Both the position numbers and the translations under genes were made by a program. The notes under the pieces are model-generated. The model was not told the DNA's origin and ran no database searches. It saw only the letters and a list, made by a program, of their open reading frames with translations. This document shows, one piece after another, positions 24,537 through 32,891 of a DNA stretch of 64,000 bases. This stretch comes from Duganella guangzhouensis (lineage in GTDB: Bacteria; Pseudomonadota; Gammaproteobacteria; Burkholderiales; Burkholderiaceae_D). Each line of letters begins with the position of its first letter. Position 1 is the first letter of the stretch. The DNA lies in assembly GCF_009674535.1 (NCBI RefSeq), contig NZ_WKJK01000005.1, positions 124,001 to 188,000 on the forward strand, written 5' to 3'.

Positions 24537-25475
24537 ATGGACACTAATCCGAACTGGTTCCTGCGCGCGCGCCTGAAAACGCGCCAGCTGCTGCTGCTGA
24601 TCGCGCTGGACGAACAACGCAACATCCACCGTGCTTCCGAAGAGCTGCACATGACGCAACCCGCCGCGTCCAAGCAGCTCAAGGATCTGGAGGAGATGTT
24701 GGGCGTGCAGCTGTTTGAGCGTCTGCCGCGCGGCATGGAGCCGACCATTTACGGCGAGACCATGATCCGCCACGCCCGCATGGCGCTCACCAGCCTGTCG
24801 CTGGCGCACGAGGACATCGTCGCCATCAAGGCTGGCCTGAGTGGCCAGGTCGACATCGGCACCATCATGACGCCGGGGATCGCGCTGCTGCCGCAAGCGA
24901 TCACCCGCACCAAGCAGCAGGCGCCCAAGCTGCGCGTGGGCGTGGAGATGGAACAGTCCAACGTGCTGCTGGAGCAGTTGCAGCGCGGCCGGCTGGACTT
25001 CATGATCGGCCGGATTCCGGAGCGCGAAAGCGCGGCGGGGCTGAGCTACGAAGAGCTGGGCGACGAGCCGGCTTGCGCGGTGGTGCGGGTCGGCCATCCG
25101 CTGATGAAGTCGAAGAATCTGCAGTTGCGCGACATCTCCAACCAGCCGTGGATCCTGCCGCCGCAAGGCTCGATTCTGCGCGCACGCTGTGAACTGATGT
25201 TCCGCCGCGCCGGCCTGGAAGTGCCAGTCAACGTGGTCGACACCACGGCGGTGCTGCTTATTAAGCCGCTGCTGCAGCAGACCGACGCGCTGAATGTGAT
25301 GCCGATCGCGGTGGCCAAGTATTACGAATCGCAGGGTGTGCTGAACATCCTGCCAATCGAGCTGCCGTGCCGGATGGACGCTTTCGGCATCATCACGGTG
25401 GATGGCCATATCCTGTCGCCCGGCGCCGAGCTGCTGCTCAAGTCCGTGCGCGAGGTGGCGCAGGCGATCTACTGA
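24537..25475 (+). CDS. LysR-family regulator, GbpR/GguR-like
   Basis: This 312-residue regulator has a winged helix at residues 12-71 (RQLLLLIALDEQRNIHRAS, MTQPAASKQLKDLEE) and a LysR sugar-sensing domain. The start FLRARLKTRQLLL and the text QLFERLPRGMEPT resemble the GbpR/GguR group, which controls arabinose/galactose binding-protein genes in Agrobacterium and Azospirillum. It closes the arabinose locus and is preceded by two GATAT dyads shared with the ABC promoter, so it probably controls both (inference). ATG 24537 is the only sensible start. Confidence 0.86.
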   Translation: MDTNPNWFLRARLKTRQLLLLIALDEQRNIHRASEELHMTQPAASKQLKDLEEMLGVQLFERLPRGMEPTIYGETMIRHARMALTSLSLAHEDIVAIKAGLSGQVDIGTIMTPGIALLPQAITRTKQQAPKLRVGVEMEQSNVLLEQLQRGRLDFMIGRIPERESAAGLSYEELGDEPACAVVRVGHPLMKSKNLQLRDISNQPWILPPQGSILRARCELMFRRAGLEVPVNVVDTTAVLLIKPLLQQTDALNVMPIAVAKYYESQGVLNILPIELPCRMDAFGIITVDGHILSPGAELLLKSVREVAQAIY

Positions 25476-25478
25476 CGC

Positions 25479-25898
25479 CTATCCCGGCGCGGGCTTGGCG
25501 CCGAACGCCTCAAACGCTTCCAGCAGCACCTTGGCGCGGAAGGGTTTGAGGATGACGCGGTTGATCTGACGCTCGCGCAGTTCCCGCATCAGGTCCGCCG
25601 TGGCCTGATCCACCATCACGGCAATCGGCATGTGAGCGTCGCTGGCGGACAAGCCGTTGCGTACCTTATCCAGCAAGGCCAGATTGTATTTGTGCTCAGG
25701 GTTGGCGCCGCAATCGATTGAGATCACCGCGCCATGGTAGGCGCGTTCGCGCAGCATGCGGTCGGCCTGCTGGAGGTTGGCCGCTTCGTGCACGATGCCC
25801 ATGCCCAGCGAGCGCGCGGTCAACGCGACCGTCTTGCGCAGCAGGTTTTGTTCTTCCACCAGCAGCATGTTCAATGCTTTGTTCGCGCTTTCAGGCAT
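25479..25898 (-). CDS. Atypical response-regulator receiver protein
   Basis: This 139-residue protein looks like a stand-alone receiver domain. Strand 1 MLLVEEQNLLRKTV carries Glu-Glu where most receivers have Asp-Asp. Strand 3 AVISIDCGA has an Asp at the phosphorylation position, and VILKPF supplies the conserved Lys. The usual Ser/Thr after strand 4 (IAVMVDQ) is missing. It therefore may bind or signal without normal phosphorylation. The start overlaps the GAF gene stop by eight bases, indicating coupled translation. The stop lies three bases from the convergent LysR stop. Confidence 0.7.
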   Translation of the reverse strand: MPESANKALNMLLVEEQNLLRKTVALTARSLGMGIVHEAANLQQADRMLRERAYHGAVISIDCGANPEHKYNLALLDKVRNGLSASDAHMPIAVMVDQATADLMRELRERQINRVILKPFRAKVLLEAFEAFGAKPAPG

Positions 25899-26394
25899 GC
25901 GGGGCCTCCGTGGAAGCGGTCAGTTCCTCCACCAGCAGGTCGCGCAGCGACGAGATGATGGCGAGTTCGGTGGCATCCAGTGTGCGTGGACGTTGGCTAA
26001 TCAAGCATAGCGTGCCGATTACGTACCCGTTGGGCATCGCCAGCGGCGCGCCGGCGTAAAACACCACATTGGGCGGGCCCGCCACCAGCGGGTTGTCGGC
26101 AAAACGCGGATCGATGCGCGCATCGGGCACCACGAAGATATCGCTCTGCAGAATGGCGTGGCCGCAGATGGAGACGTCGCGATCGGTCTGGCACACGTCG
26201 ACGCCGACGCGGGCCTTGAACCACTGGCGGTTCTCGTCCACCAGTGAAATCAGCGCAACCGGCACGTCAAACTCGTGCGCGGCAAATTGCACGATTTTGT
26301 CGTAGCGTTCTTCAGGCGGTGTATCGAGGATCAGCATCTCGCGCAGGGCGGCGAGACGGTCGCTGTCGTTGTCGGGAATCGGCGCAGCTAACAT
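25891..26394 (-). CDS. GAF domain protein
   Basis: This 167-residue protein is a single GAF domain. PPEERYDKIVQFAAHEFDVPVA, SLVDENRQWFKARVG and YVIGTLCLI are the typical blocks of small bacterial GAF sensors often found N-terminal to histidine kinases or cyclases. Here there is no output domain, but an overlapping receiver-like gene follows. The pair could form a two-protein sensor that works with a distant kinase. The ligand is unknown. Confidence 0.85.
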   Translation of the reverse strand: MLAAPIPDNDSDRLAALREMLILDTPPEERYDKIVQFAAHEFDVPVALISLVDENRQWFKARVGVDVCQTDRDVSICGHAILQSDIFVVPDARIDPRFADNPLVAGPPNVVFYAGAPLAMPNGYVIGTLCLISQRPRTLDATELAIISSLRDLLVEELTASTEAPHA

Positions 26395-26549
26395 GGCGAG
26401 GGACGGCGCGATGGCCGCATAGTCGACGTTGTGCTTACTTTAACATTCCTGGCCGCGAAAGGCGCATCGGTGTGCGCAGGTGCGACACTTTGTTGACTCA
26501 GTCAGCAATGTACCGCAAAATGCGCTGGTTGCCGTTCCATGGAGTCCGC

Positions 26550-27488
26550 ATGCCCGCCCCAGTTATCAGTGACCGCGTTGCCGCGGTCCGTTCCTTCAAT
26601 CGCTTCTTCACGCGCCAGATCGGCGTACTGCGCGAAGGGCTGCTGCACAGCGAATTCACGCTGACCGAAATGCGCGTGCTGTACGAGCTGGCCCACCATG
26701 GCGACCAGCCATCCGCCACGCTGTGCCGCGACCTGGGACTGGATCGCGGTTACCTGAGCCGCATCGTCGCCAAGTTCGAAAGCGCCGGGCTGGTGGCCAA
26801 GGTGCCATCGGCCACCGATGGCCGCGCCAAGCTGCTGCACATGACCGAGCAGGGACGTGCAGTCTATGAACCGCTGGACCGTCGCTCGCGCGAGGAAGTG
26901 GGCGATATGCTGTCGCGTTTCGATGAACCGGATCAGCTGCGCATGCTGGACGCGATGCACACCATCCGCGAACTGCTGGACCGCCAGAGCGGCATGAAGT
27001 ACGCGCAGCCGTTCGTGCTGCGCGCGCATCGCGCCGGCGACATGGCCTGGATCACGCGCCGTCACGGCGAGCTGTATGAACAGCAGCAGGGCTGGGATCG
27101 CAGCTTCGAAACGCTGGTCGGCCAGATCTGCGCCGACTTCGAGCGCAACTTCAATCCGGCGCGCGAGCATTGCTGGATCGCCGAGATGGCGGGCCATCCG
27201 GTTGGCTGTGTCGCGCTGGCGGACAGCGGTGAAGAGGGCGTGGCCAAACTGCGGCTGCTGCTGGTGGAAGAGCAGGCGCGCGGCTATGGCCTGGGCTCGC
27301 GGCTGGTGGACGAGTGCCACAAGTTCGCCCGCGCCGCCGGCTACCGCAAAATGCGGCTGTGGACCACGGACCAGCAAAAGGAAGCGCGCCACATCTATCA
27401 GAGCAAGGGCTATCAACTGGTGGCCGAAGAGCCGGTGCATGCCTTCGGCCATGATATGGTCAACGAGACCTGGGAGTTGTTCCTCTAA
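26550..27488 (+). CDS. MarR-family regulator fused to GNAT acetyltransferase
   Basis: This is a 312-residue two-domain protein. Residues 1-150 form a MarR winged helix (LLHSEFTLTEMRVLYELA, DLGLDRGYLSRIVAKFE, TDGRAKLLHMTEQGR). From about 160 a GNAT domain follows, with the acetyl-CoA loop EEQARGYGLGSRLVDEC and a final strand YQSKGYQLVAEE. This fusion is a recognised family whose members combine DNA binding and N-acetylation. I chose ATG 26550 with GGAG at 26541-26544; the frame is open further upstream but there it overlaps the GAF gene on the other strand. The substrate is unknown. No local target gene is obvious apart from the next hydrolase. Confidence 0.85.
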   Translation: MPAPVISDRVAAVRSFNRFFTRQIGVLREGLLHSEFTLTEMRVLYELAHHGDQPSATLCRDLGLDRGYLSRIVAKFESAGLVAKVPSATDGRAKLLHMTEQGRAVYEPLDRRSREEVGDMLSRFDEPDQLRMLDAMHTIRELLDRQSGMKYAQPFVLRAHRAGDMAWITRRHGELYEQQQGWDRSFETLVGQICADFERNFNPAREHCWIAEMAGHPVGCVALADSGEEGVAKLRLLLVEEQARGYGLGSRLVDECHKFARAAGYRKMRLWTTDQQKEARHIYQSKGYQLVAEEPVHAFGHDMVNETWELFL

Positions 27489-27559
27489 TCTGCCGATTGC
27501 CGCTGCCGCCTCTCTCTGGCACTATTGCCAGCTTGTCGCTAATAACAATGAGGATGGCA

Positions 27560-29971
27560 ATGCAAAAAAACCGGCTGCTGGTGTGGTCCAGACGTGTGCT
27601 GTTGATCGTGGTTGGCCTGGTGTTGCTGGCGGTCGCCGGCGGCTGGCTGTATTTACGCGGTAGTCTGGCGCAGCTGGATGGCTTGCGGCACGCGGTCGGC
27701 ATGCAAACCACGGCCAGCGTGGCGCGCGATGCGCATGGCATTCCGCTCATCAGCGGCGGCACCCGTGGCGACGTCGCCTATGCCACCGGTTACGTCCACG
27801 CGCAGGAGCGCTTCTTCCAGATGGATCTGCTGCGCCGCGTGGCCGCCGGTGAGTTGGCCGAGCTGTTTGGCGAACGCGCGCTGCCGGTCGATAAAGCGCA
27901 TCGTTTCCACCGCTTCCGCGCCCGTGCCCAGCTGGCGGTGCAAGCCATGCCAGCCGCCGATCGCGCGCTGCTGGATCGCTACGTGGCCGGCGTCAACGAT
28001 GGGCTGCATGGGCTCAGGTTCAGTCCATTTGAATACGCGCTGGTCGGCATGTCGCCGCGCGACTGGGAGCCGGCCGACACCATGCTGGTGATCTGGGCCA
28101 TGTACTTCGACCTGCAAGGCAACCAGGAAGCGCGCGAACTGGCGCGCGGCTGGTTCCGTGACCACGCCAGCGAAGAGCAGCGCGCCTTCCTGGCGCCGAC
28201 CTCCACGCCATGGGATGCGCCGCTCGACGCGCAGAACATCGCCGCCGCCGAGATGGCGATACCTGCCGCGCCGCCGGCATGGTGGGGCAAGCCGAAAGCC
28301 GCCGACGCGCCGGTTGTGGCCAAGGTGGCGCAGGCTGAATTCCTCAACACCATCGGCAGTAACAACTGGGCCGTGTCGGGCGCGCGCAGCGACACCGGCG
28401 CCGCCATCGTCGCGGACGATATGCACCTTGGTATCCAGCTGCCGGCGATCTGGTATCGCGCCGCGCTGCAGTTCCCGGACGGGCAGGGCGGCCAGCGCCG
28501 CATGGTCGGCGTAACGCTGCCTGGTGCACCGTTCATTGTGGTCGGCAGCAACGGCCATGTGGCATGGGGCTTCACCAACAGCTATGGCGATTACGTCGAC
28601 CTGATTGCGCTGGACAGCGATCCATCCAAACCGGGCCAGGTGCGCACCCAGGCCGGCTGGGAGACGCCGGCTGTCAATGAAGAGACCATCCTGGTTAAAG
28701 GCGCGCCGGCGGTCAAGCTGGCGGTGCGCGAAACCTCGCTGGGACCGATCCGTGAATCGCAGGGCCACAGCTACGCGGTGCATTGGACCGCGCATCTGCC
28801 GGGCGCCGTCAATTTCAACCTTGGCAAGCTGGAGTCGGCCGACACGCTGGAGCAGGCGTTGGCGATCGCGCCCACCATGGGCGTCCCGGCACAGAACTTT
28901 GTCGGCGGCGATGATAAGGGCAACATCGGCTGGACCATCGCCGGCCCGCTGCCGCGCCGCGCTGTTACTGGCGGCGTGGCCGCCACCTATCCGCTCAGCG
29001 CCGATGATGCGGCCGGCGTGTGGCAAGGCTGGCTGGCGCCGGCCGACTATCCGAAAGTGGTCAATCCCGGCACCGGCCACGTTGCCACCGCTAACAGCCG
29101 CCAACTGGCCGGAGATGGGGCGCAGATAATCGGTGACGGCGGCTTTGACCTCGGCGCGCGCACGCATCAGGTGCGTGACGACCTGGCGGCGCTGGGCGCG
29201 AAAACCGATGTGAAAAAAGTCTACGCCATCGGCCTCGATAACCGCGCGCTGTTCTTGAGCGCCTGGCGCGAGCGCGCGCTGGCCGCGCTGGATGCCAAGG
29301 CCGTCGCCGGCAACGCGCAGCGCGCCGAAGCGCTGGCGCTACTGAAGGATAGCTGGGATGGCAAGGCCAGCGTCGACTCGGTCGGCTACCGCATCACGCG
29401 TGGCTTCATGTACGCGGTGTACGACATCGTCTACGAAAACGCCAATGCTGAACTGGCGAAGATCGATCCGAAATCGACCATGGCCTCGGTCAGCGCGCGC
29501 TGGCCGGTGGTGCTGGCGCAGCTGCTGGACCAGCAGCCGGCCGGCTGGCTGCCGCCGCAATACGCCGACTGGCAAGCCTTACAGCTGGCGGCGCTGGACC
29601 GCGTGGTCGCGGACCTGACCAAGGACGGCCAACCGCTCAAGGCCGCAACCTGGGGGCAGCGCAACACCGCCACCAGCGCGCATCCGATGGCGGCCTCGAT
29701 TCCGCTGCTGGGCAAATACCTGCGCGTGCCGGCTGACCAGCTGCCGGGCGATCAGCACATGCCGCGTGTCGCCGGTCCGAACTTCGGCCAGTCCGAGCGC
29801 TTGAGCGTGTCGCCGGGCCATGAAGAGCAGGGCATCCTTAACCTGCCCGGTGGCCAGAGCGCCCATCCGCTGTCGCCGTGGTTCCTGGATGGCCGCATCG
29901 ATTGGCTCACCGGGCGGGAGTCGCCGCTGCTGCCTGGGCCTGCGGCGTATACGCTGACTTTTGTGAAGTAA
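27560..29971 (+). CDS. Penicillin acylase family Ntn hydrolase
   Basis: This 803-residue precursor starts with a membrane or signal segment (residues 13-32). An alpha-like part contains DAHGIPLISGGTRGDVAYATGY and HAQERFFQMDLLRR. The beta part begins at Ser267 in GSNNWAVSG, the N-terminal nucleophile exposed by autocleavage. Members hydrolyse amide bonds of penicillins, acyl-homoserine lactones or other N-acyl compounds. A quorum-quenching role is possible but unproven. ATG 27560 was chosen with GAGG six bases upstream; ATGs at 27548 and 27554 are alternatives. The 3' end overlaps the convergent acyltransferase gene by 65 bases. Confidence 0.9.
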   Translation: MQKNRLLVWSRRVLLIVVGLVLLAVAGGWLYLRGSLAQLDGLRHAVGMQTTASVARDAHGIPLISGGTRGDVAYATGYVHAQERFFQMDLLRRVAAGELAELFGERALPVDKAHRFHRFRARAQLAVQAMPAADRALLDRYVAGVNDGLHGLRFSPFEYALVGMSPRDWEPADTMLVIWAMYFDLQGNQEARELARGWFRDHASEEQRAFLAPTSTPWDAPLDAQNIAAAEMAIPAAPPAWWGKPKAADAPVVAKVAQAEFLNTIGSNNWAVSGARSDTGAAIVADDMHLGIQLPAIWYRAALQFPDGQGGQRRMVGVTLPGAPFIVVGSNGHVAWGFTNSYGDYVDLIALDSDPSKPGQVRTQAGWETPAVNEETILVKGAPAVKLAVRETSLGPIRESQGHSYAVHWTAHLPGAVNFNLGKLESADTLEQALAIAPTMGVPAQNFVGGDDKGNIGWTIAGPLPRRAVTGGVAATYPLSADDAAGVWQGWLAPADYPKVVNPGTGHVATANSRQLAGDGAQIIGDGGFDLGARTHQVRDDLAALGAKTDVKKVYAIGLDNRALFLSAWRERALAALDAKAVAGNAQRAEALALLKDSWDGKASVDSVGYRITRGFMYAVYDIVYENANAELAKIDPKSTMASVSARWPVVLAQLLDQQPAGWLPPQYADWQALQLAALDRVVADLTKDGQPLKAATWGQRNTATSAHPMAASIPLLGKYLRVPADQLPGDQHMPRVAGPNFGQSERLSVSPGHEEQGILNLPGGQSAHPLSPWFLDGRIDWLTGRESPLLPGPAAYTLTFVK

Positions 29972-31106
29972 GACCGAATAGTGGGCGCAGCATGGCGATG
30001 CGGCGCACCACTTCGAACGTGCCGAAGCTGATGGCGAAGGTCAGCACGATCAATATCGCGCCCTCAACGCCGGGCGCCAGCTTGACCGGCTTGAGCGCAT
30101 GCGCCATCACCACGATCAGCGTCTGGTGCAGGATGTAGACCGGGAACACGGCTTCGGTCAGATAGCGTCGCTTGGCACTGTCGAAGTTCAGGTGGCGGTG
30201 GCCGAAGCCGCACACGGTCAGGATTGGCGTCCACTGGCACAGTGCGTACACCACCCGCATCACTGGCCGCCATTGCTGGACTTCCGGCGTGTTGGCCAGT
30301 GCCTCCGGTATTGACCAGTAGCAGATCAGCAGCGCCCAGCTGGCGAGCCACAGGCCCAGCGCGGTCCAGCGCAGCGTTTCGACACGCGCCCAGAAGCCGG
30401 TCTGCGTCGCCAGCAGCACGCCCAGCGCAAACAGAAAGCCATACTGTGCGTGGTTGTACCAGTCACCTCCCAGCGCGTGGGTGCTGGGGTAGTGATCGGC
30501 CAGCGTCATGCGCGCCACGGCCATCACCGCCACCGGCAGTGCGACGATGGCCCAGCCGCCAAGCAGGCGGCCCACTGCATCACTGACGCGCCCCAGGCGT
30601 GCGCCCAGCAGCCAGGCGGCAAGGCCGGCGACCATGGTGTAGACCCACAGGTAGGCCACGAACCACAGGTGATTCCAGGTCGGCATGATGAGACAATCGT
30701 CGCTGCGGCAGAACCCGTGGTAGCGGGCGACATACAGGCGCATGAACTCCGCATAGCTGCCCTGGTAGGCGACTTTTTCCACCACTTCCAGGTAAGCCTG
30801 CGGCGGCACAATGACGAACATGCCGAACACCAGCGGCACCAGCAGCCGCCAGCTGCGCTGCCGCAGCAGCGCACCAATCCGCACCTTTTGCAGCATGAAG
30901 GCGGTGGCGACGCCGGAGATCATGAACAGCAATCCAAGCCGCCATGGCGAGGACAGTATCATCAGCGGTTCGATGGCATCGCTGGCGTAGGGGCTCTTGA
31001 CGTGCCAGTCCCAGCTCACGTAGTACATGCCGGTGTGGTAGAAGATCAGCAGGCAGAAGGCGAAGATGCGGATCCAGTCGAGGAAGTACAGGCGTTGATG
31101 ATTCAT
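29907..31106 (-). CDS. Acyltransferase-3 family membrane protein
   Basis: This 399-residue protein has about ten hydrophobic segments. The N-terminus RLYFLDWIRIFAFCLLIFYH carries the acyltransferase-3/OpgC-type RxxxxD...H pattern with the active-site His near residue 24. MFVIVPPQAYLE and HLWFVAYLWVYT are common in this group. Members transfer acetyl or succinyl groups to sugars or glucans at the membrane. The substrate is unknown. It converges on and overlaps the 3' end of the Ntn hydrolase gene. Confidence 0.86.
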   Translation of the reverse strand: MNHQRLYFLDWIRIFAFCLLIFYHTGMYYVSWDWHVKSPYASDAIEPLMILSSPWRLGLLFMISGVATAFMLQKVRIGALLRQRSWRLLVPLVFGMFVIVPPQAYLEVVEKVAYQGSYAEFMRLYVARYHGFCRSDDCLIMPTWNHLWFVAYLWVYTMVAGLAAWLLGARLGRVSDAVGRLLGGWAIVALPVAVMAVARMTLADHYPSTHALGGDWYNHAQYGFLFALGVLLATQTGFWARVETLRWTALGLWLASWALLICYWSIPEALANTPEVQQWRPVMRVVYALCQWTPILTVCGFGHRHLNFDSAKRRYLTEAVFPVYILHQTLIVVMAHALKPVKLAPGVEGAILIVLTFAISFGTFEVVRRIAMLRPLFGLTSQKSAYTPQAQAAAATPAR

Positions 31107-31203
31107 GGGCGGCTCCTTGTCGATATAGCCAGACTAAGGAGCGGCGCGGCGGCCGTCGAGCGCTGTGGGGCGAAACGGGCGCCGCGTGGGGCGAGTCGGA
31201 TGT

Positions 31204-31986
31204 TTACTGCATGAACCAGCCGTGGCTGACAACAATTGACTGGCCGGTCAGCGCGTTGGTCGGGAAGGCGGCCAGGAACAGCGCGGTCTGCGCGACGTCG
31301 TCGACGGTGGTGAATTCGCCGTCCACGGTCTCCTTCAGCATGACGTTTTTGATGACCTGTTCCTCGCTGATGCCCAATTCCTTGGCCTGTTCCGGAATCT
31401 GCTTTTCGACCAGCGGCGTGCGCACGAAGCCGGGGCAGATCACGTTGGCGCGCACGCCGTGCTTGGCGCCTTCCTTGGCCACGGTTTTGCTCAGGCCAAT
31501 CAGGCCGTGTTTGGCCGTCACATACGGCGCTTTCAGCACCGAGGCTTCCTTCGAGTGCACCGATCCCATGTAGATGATGCTGCCGCCGCGCTTTTGCTCA
31601 TACATGCGCTTCAGGCAGGCGCGCGTGGTGAGGAAGGCGCCGTCCAGGTGAATGGCCAGCAGTTTCTTCCAGTCGGCGTAGGCAAACGATTCGATCGGGG
31701 CGACGATCTGGATGCCGGCATTGGAGATCAGCACGTCGATGCCGCCCAGTTTGTCGGCGGCGGCGGCGATGCCGGCTTCCACCTGTTCTTCATTGGTGAC
31801 GTCCATCGCCACCGCAATCGCGCGTTCGCCGGAGGGATCGAGTTCGGAGGCGGTGGCCTGGGCCGATTGCAGATTCAAGTCGGCGATGACGACCTTGGCG
31901 CCGTTCTGGAAAAACACGGTGGCGATTTCCTTGCCGATGCCGCTGGCGGCGCCAGTGACTACAGCTACTTTGTCCTTGATGCTCAT
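31204..31986 (-). CDS. 3-hydroxybutyrate dehydrogenase (SDR)
   Basis: This 260-residue SDR has TGAASGIG at about residues 11-18, SNAGIQ, a catalytic YVTAK and the C-terminal [15 protein letters not shown] typical of D-3-hydroxybutyrate dehydrogenase. It converts 3-hydroxybutyrate to acetoacetate with NAD+, a step in PHB turnover. The phasin at 54417 shows the organism makes PHB-like granules, which supports the role. ATG at 31986 is preceded on the minus strand by AGAAAGAGAAC. It lies 24 bases after the next upstream minus-strand gene, so the two may be cotranscribed. Confidence 0.9.
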   Translation of the reverse strand: MSIKDKVAVVTGAASGIGKEIATVFFQNGAKVVIADLNLQSAQATASELDPSGERAIAVAMDVTNEEQVEAGIAAAADKLGGIDVLISNAGIQIVAPIESFAYADWKKLLAIHLDGAFLTTRACLKRMYEQKRGGSIIYMGSVHSKEASVLKAPYVTAKHGLIGLSKTVAKEGAKHGVRANVICPGFVRTPLVEKQIPEQAKELGISEEQVIKNVMLKETVDGEFTTVDDVAQTALFLAAFPTNALTGQSIVVSHGWFMQ

Positions 31987-32010
31987 GATGTTCTCTTTCT
32001 AAAGGTGGAG

Positions 32011-32577
32011 TTATTCGCGTTCCGGCACTGGCACATTAAAGCCGTTCAGCGTGGTCGACACCAGCGCGTACAGGCCGACCAGGTAAATCAGCTCATTGGT
32101 GCCGTGCTGGCCGAAGGTGGCGATGGCCAGCCGGTACAGCGGTTCGGGCAGCGTGCCGCCGCGACTGAGCTTGTAGGCAAAGTCGAAGGCGACGTTTTCT
32201 TCCTTCGACAGGTCGACCGGCTTGAGGTTCGCCACCAGCGCCGCCAGCCGCTCGGCCGACATGCCGGCCCGCTCGGCCACGGCGACGTGGGCGTACAGTT
32301 CGTAGGCGGCATCGTAGCTGGCGCCGACCACCAGGATGGCGATCTGGCGCACGTTGTCGGGCAGGGTGGCGTTGGCGGTCATCGCTAACGTCAGATCCCA
32401 GATCGCTTTGCCGATCTGCGGTTCGTGCAACCACGGGTTCCATGGCCCCATCAGGGCGCCATCTTCGCGTTCGACCTTGAACGCGTTGAAGTTGCTGGCG
32501 ATGCCTTTACGCATGTCGTCGTACAGCGGTTTTTGCTCGGGAGTGAGTTCGCTTGGGGGGATAAGTGGGAGTCGCAA
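32011..32577 (-). CDS. Carboxymuconolactone decarboxylase-family protein
   Basis: This 188-residue protein (from the TTG start) begins MRLPLIPPSELTPEQKPLYD. The AhpD/CMD core includes YELYAHVAVAERAGMS with Glu and His but no CxxC pair, so it is not a classical AhpD peroxidase. Comparable proteins are annotated as gamma-carboxymuconolactone decarboxylase-like and have unclear roles. TTG 32577 is preferred because GAGGA lies just upstream and homologous N-termini usually start at this sequence. The frame is open to an ATG at 32640, which would add 21 poorly conserved residues. Confidence 0.75.
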   Translation of the reverse strand: MRLPLIPPSELTPEQKPLYDDMRKGIASNFNAFKVEREDGALMGPWNPWLHEPQIGKAIWDLTLAMTANATLPDNVRQIAILVVGASYDAAYELYAHVAVAERAGMSAERLAALVANLKPVDLSKEENVAFDFAYKLSRGGTLPEPLYRLAIATFGQHGTNELIYLVGLYALVSTTLNGFNVPVPERE

Positions 32578-32772
32578 TCTGTCCTCGCATGAGAGTTGAT
32601 CGGAATGGGCGAGGCAAGCGAGATCGCGCAGGGCTGACACCTTGCCTCAGCCGCGATTCTGGCAGTTTCAAGATGAGTCTGGCGTTCGATTGACACCAGT
32701 AAATAACGGCCGCTTGCCTGCTAAATATTGTGGCTTGGACGGCAGCGCGCCACAACCCCACTTTAGGCAGGG
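32578..32772. other. Non-coding gap without clear features
   Basis: No gene was recognised. The stretch should hold the promoter of the minus-strand carboxymuconolactone decarboxylase-like gene, but no convincing -35/-10 pair was seen. Confidence 0.4.
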
Positions 32773-32880
32773 TTAACGTGGAACCGGGACCCAGGCTGCG
32801 CCGGCGCCGTCCTTGCCGATCATGCTGATGGCGGGCCAGCCGTGTTGTGTAACGATTTGTTTCAGGTGCTTCTGGTTCAA
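32773..32880 (-). pseudogene. Remnant resembling a DUF6624 protein
   Basis: On the minus strand, 35 codons read LNQKHLKQIVTQHGWPAISM and then IGKDGAGAAWVPVPR before TAA. The block QHGWPAISMIGKDGAGAAW resembles the core of DUF6624 proteins, but there is no start region and no C-terminal part. It begins immediately after the LytTR regulator stop. It looks like a decayed gene piece; assignment is from memory of the family pattern. Confidence 0.5.
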
Positions 32881-32891
32881 TCCTCGGATTG

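Noticed and set aside
25479..26394. Antiphage or toxin-antitoxin pair
   Set aside because: GAF and receiver folds are recognisable; there is no nuclease, toxin or nucleotide-signal domain.
26244..26549. Longer N-terminus for the MarR-GNAT protein
   Set aside because: The extension is antisense to the GAF gene and is Arg/Cys-rich; GGAG before ATG 26550 and the start of MarR similarity fit better.
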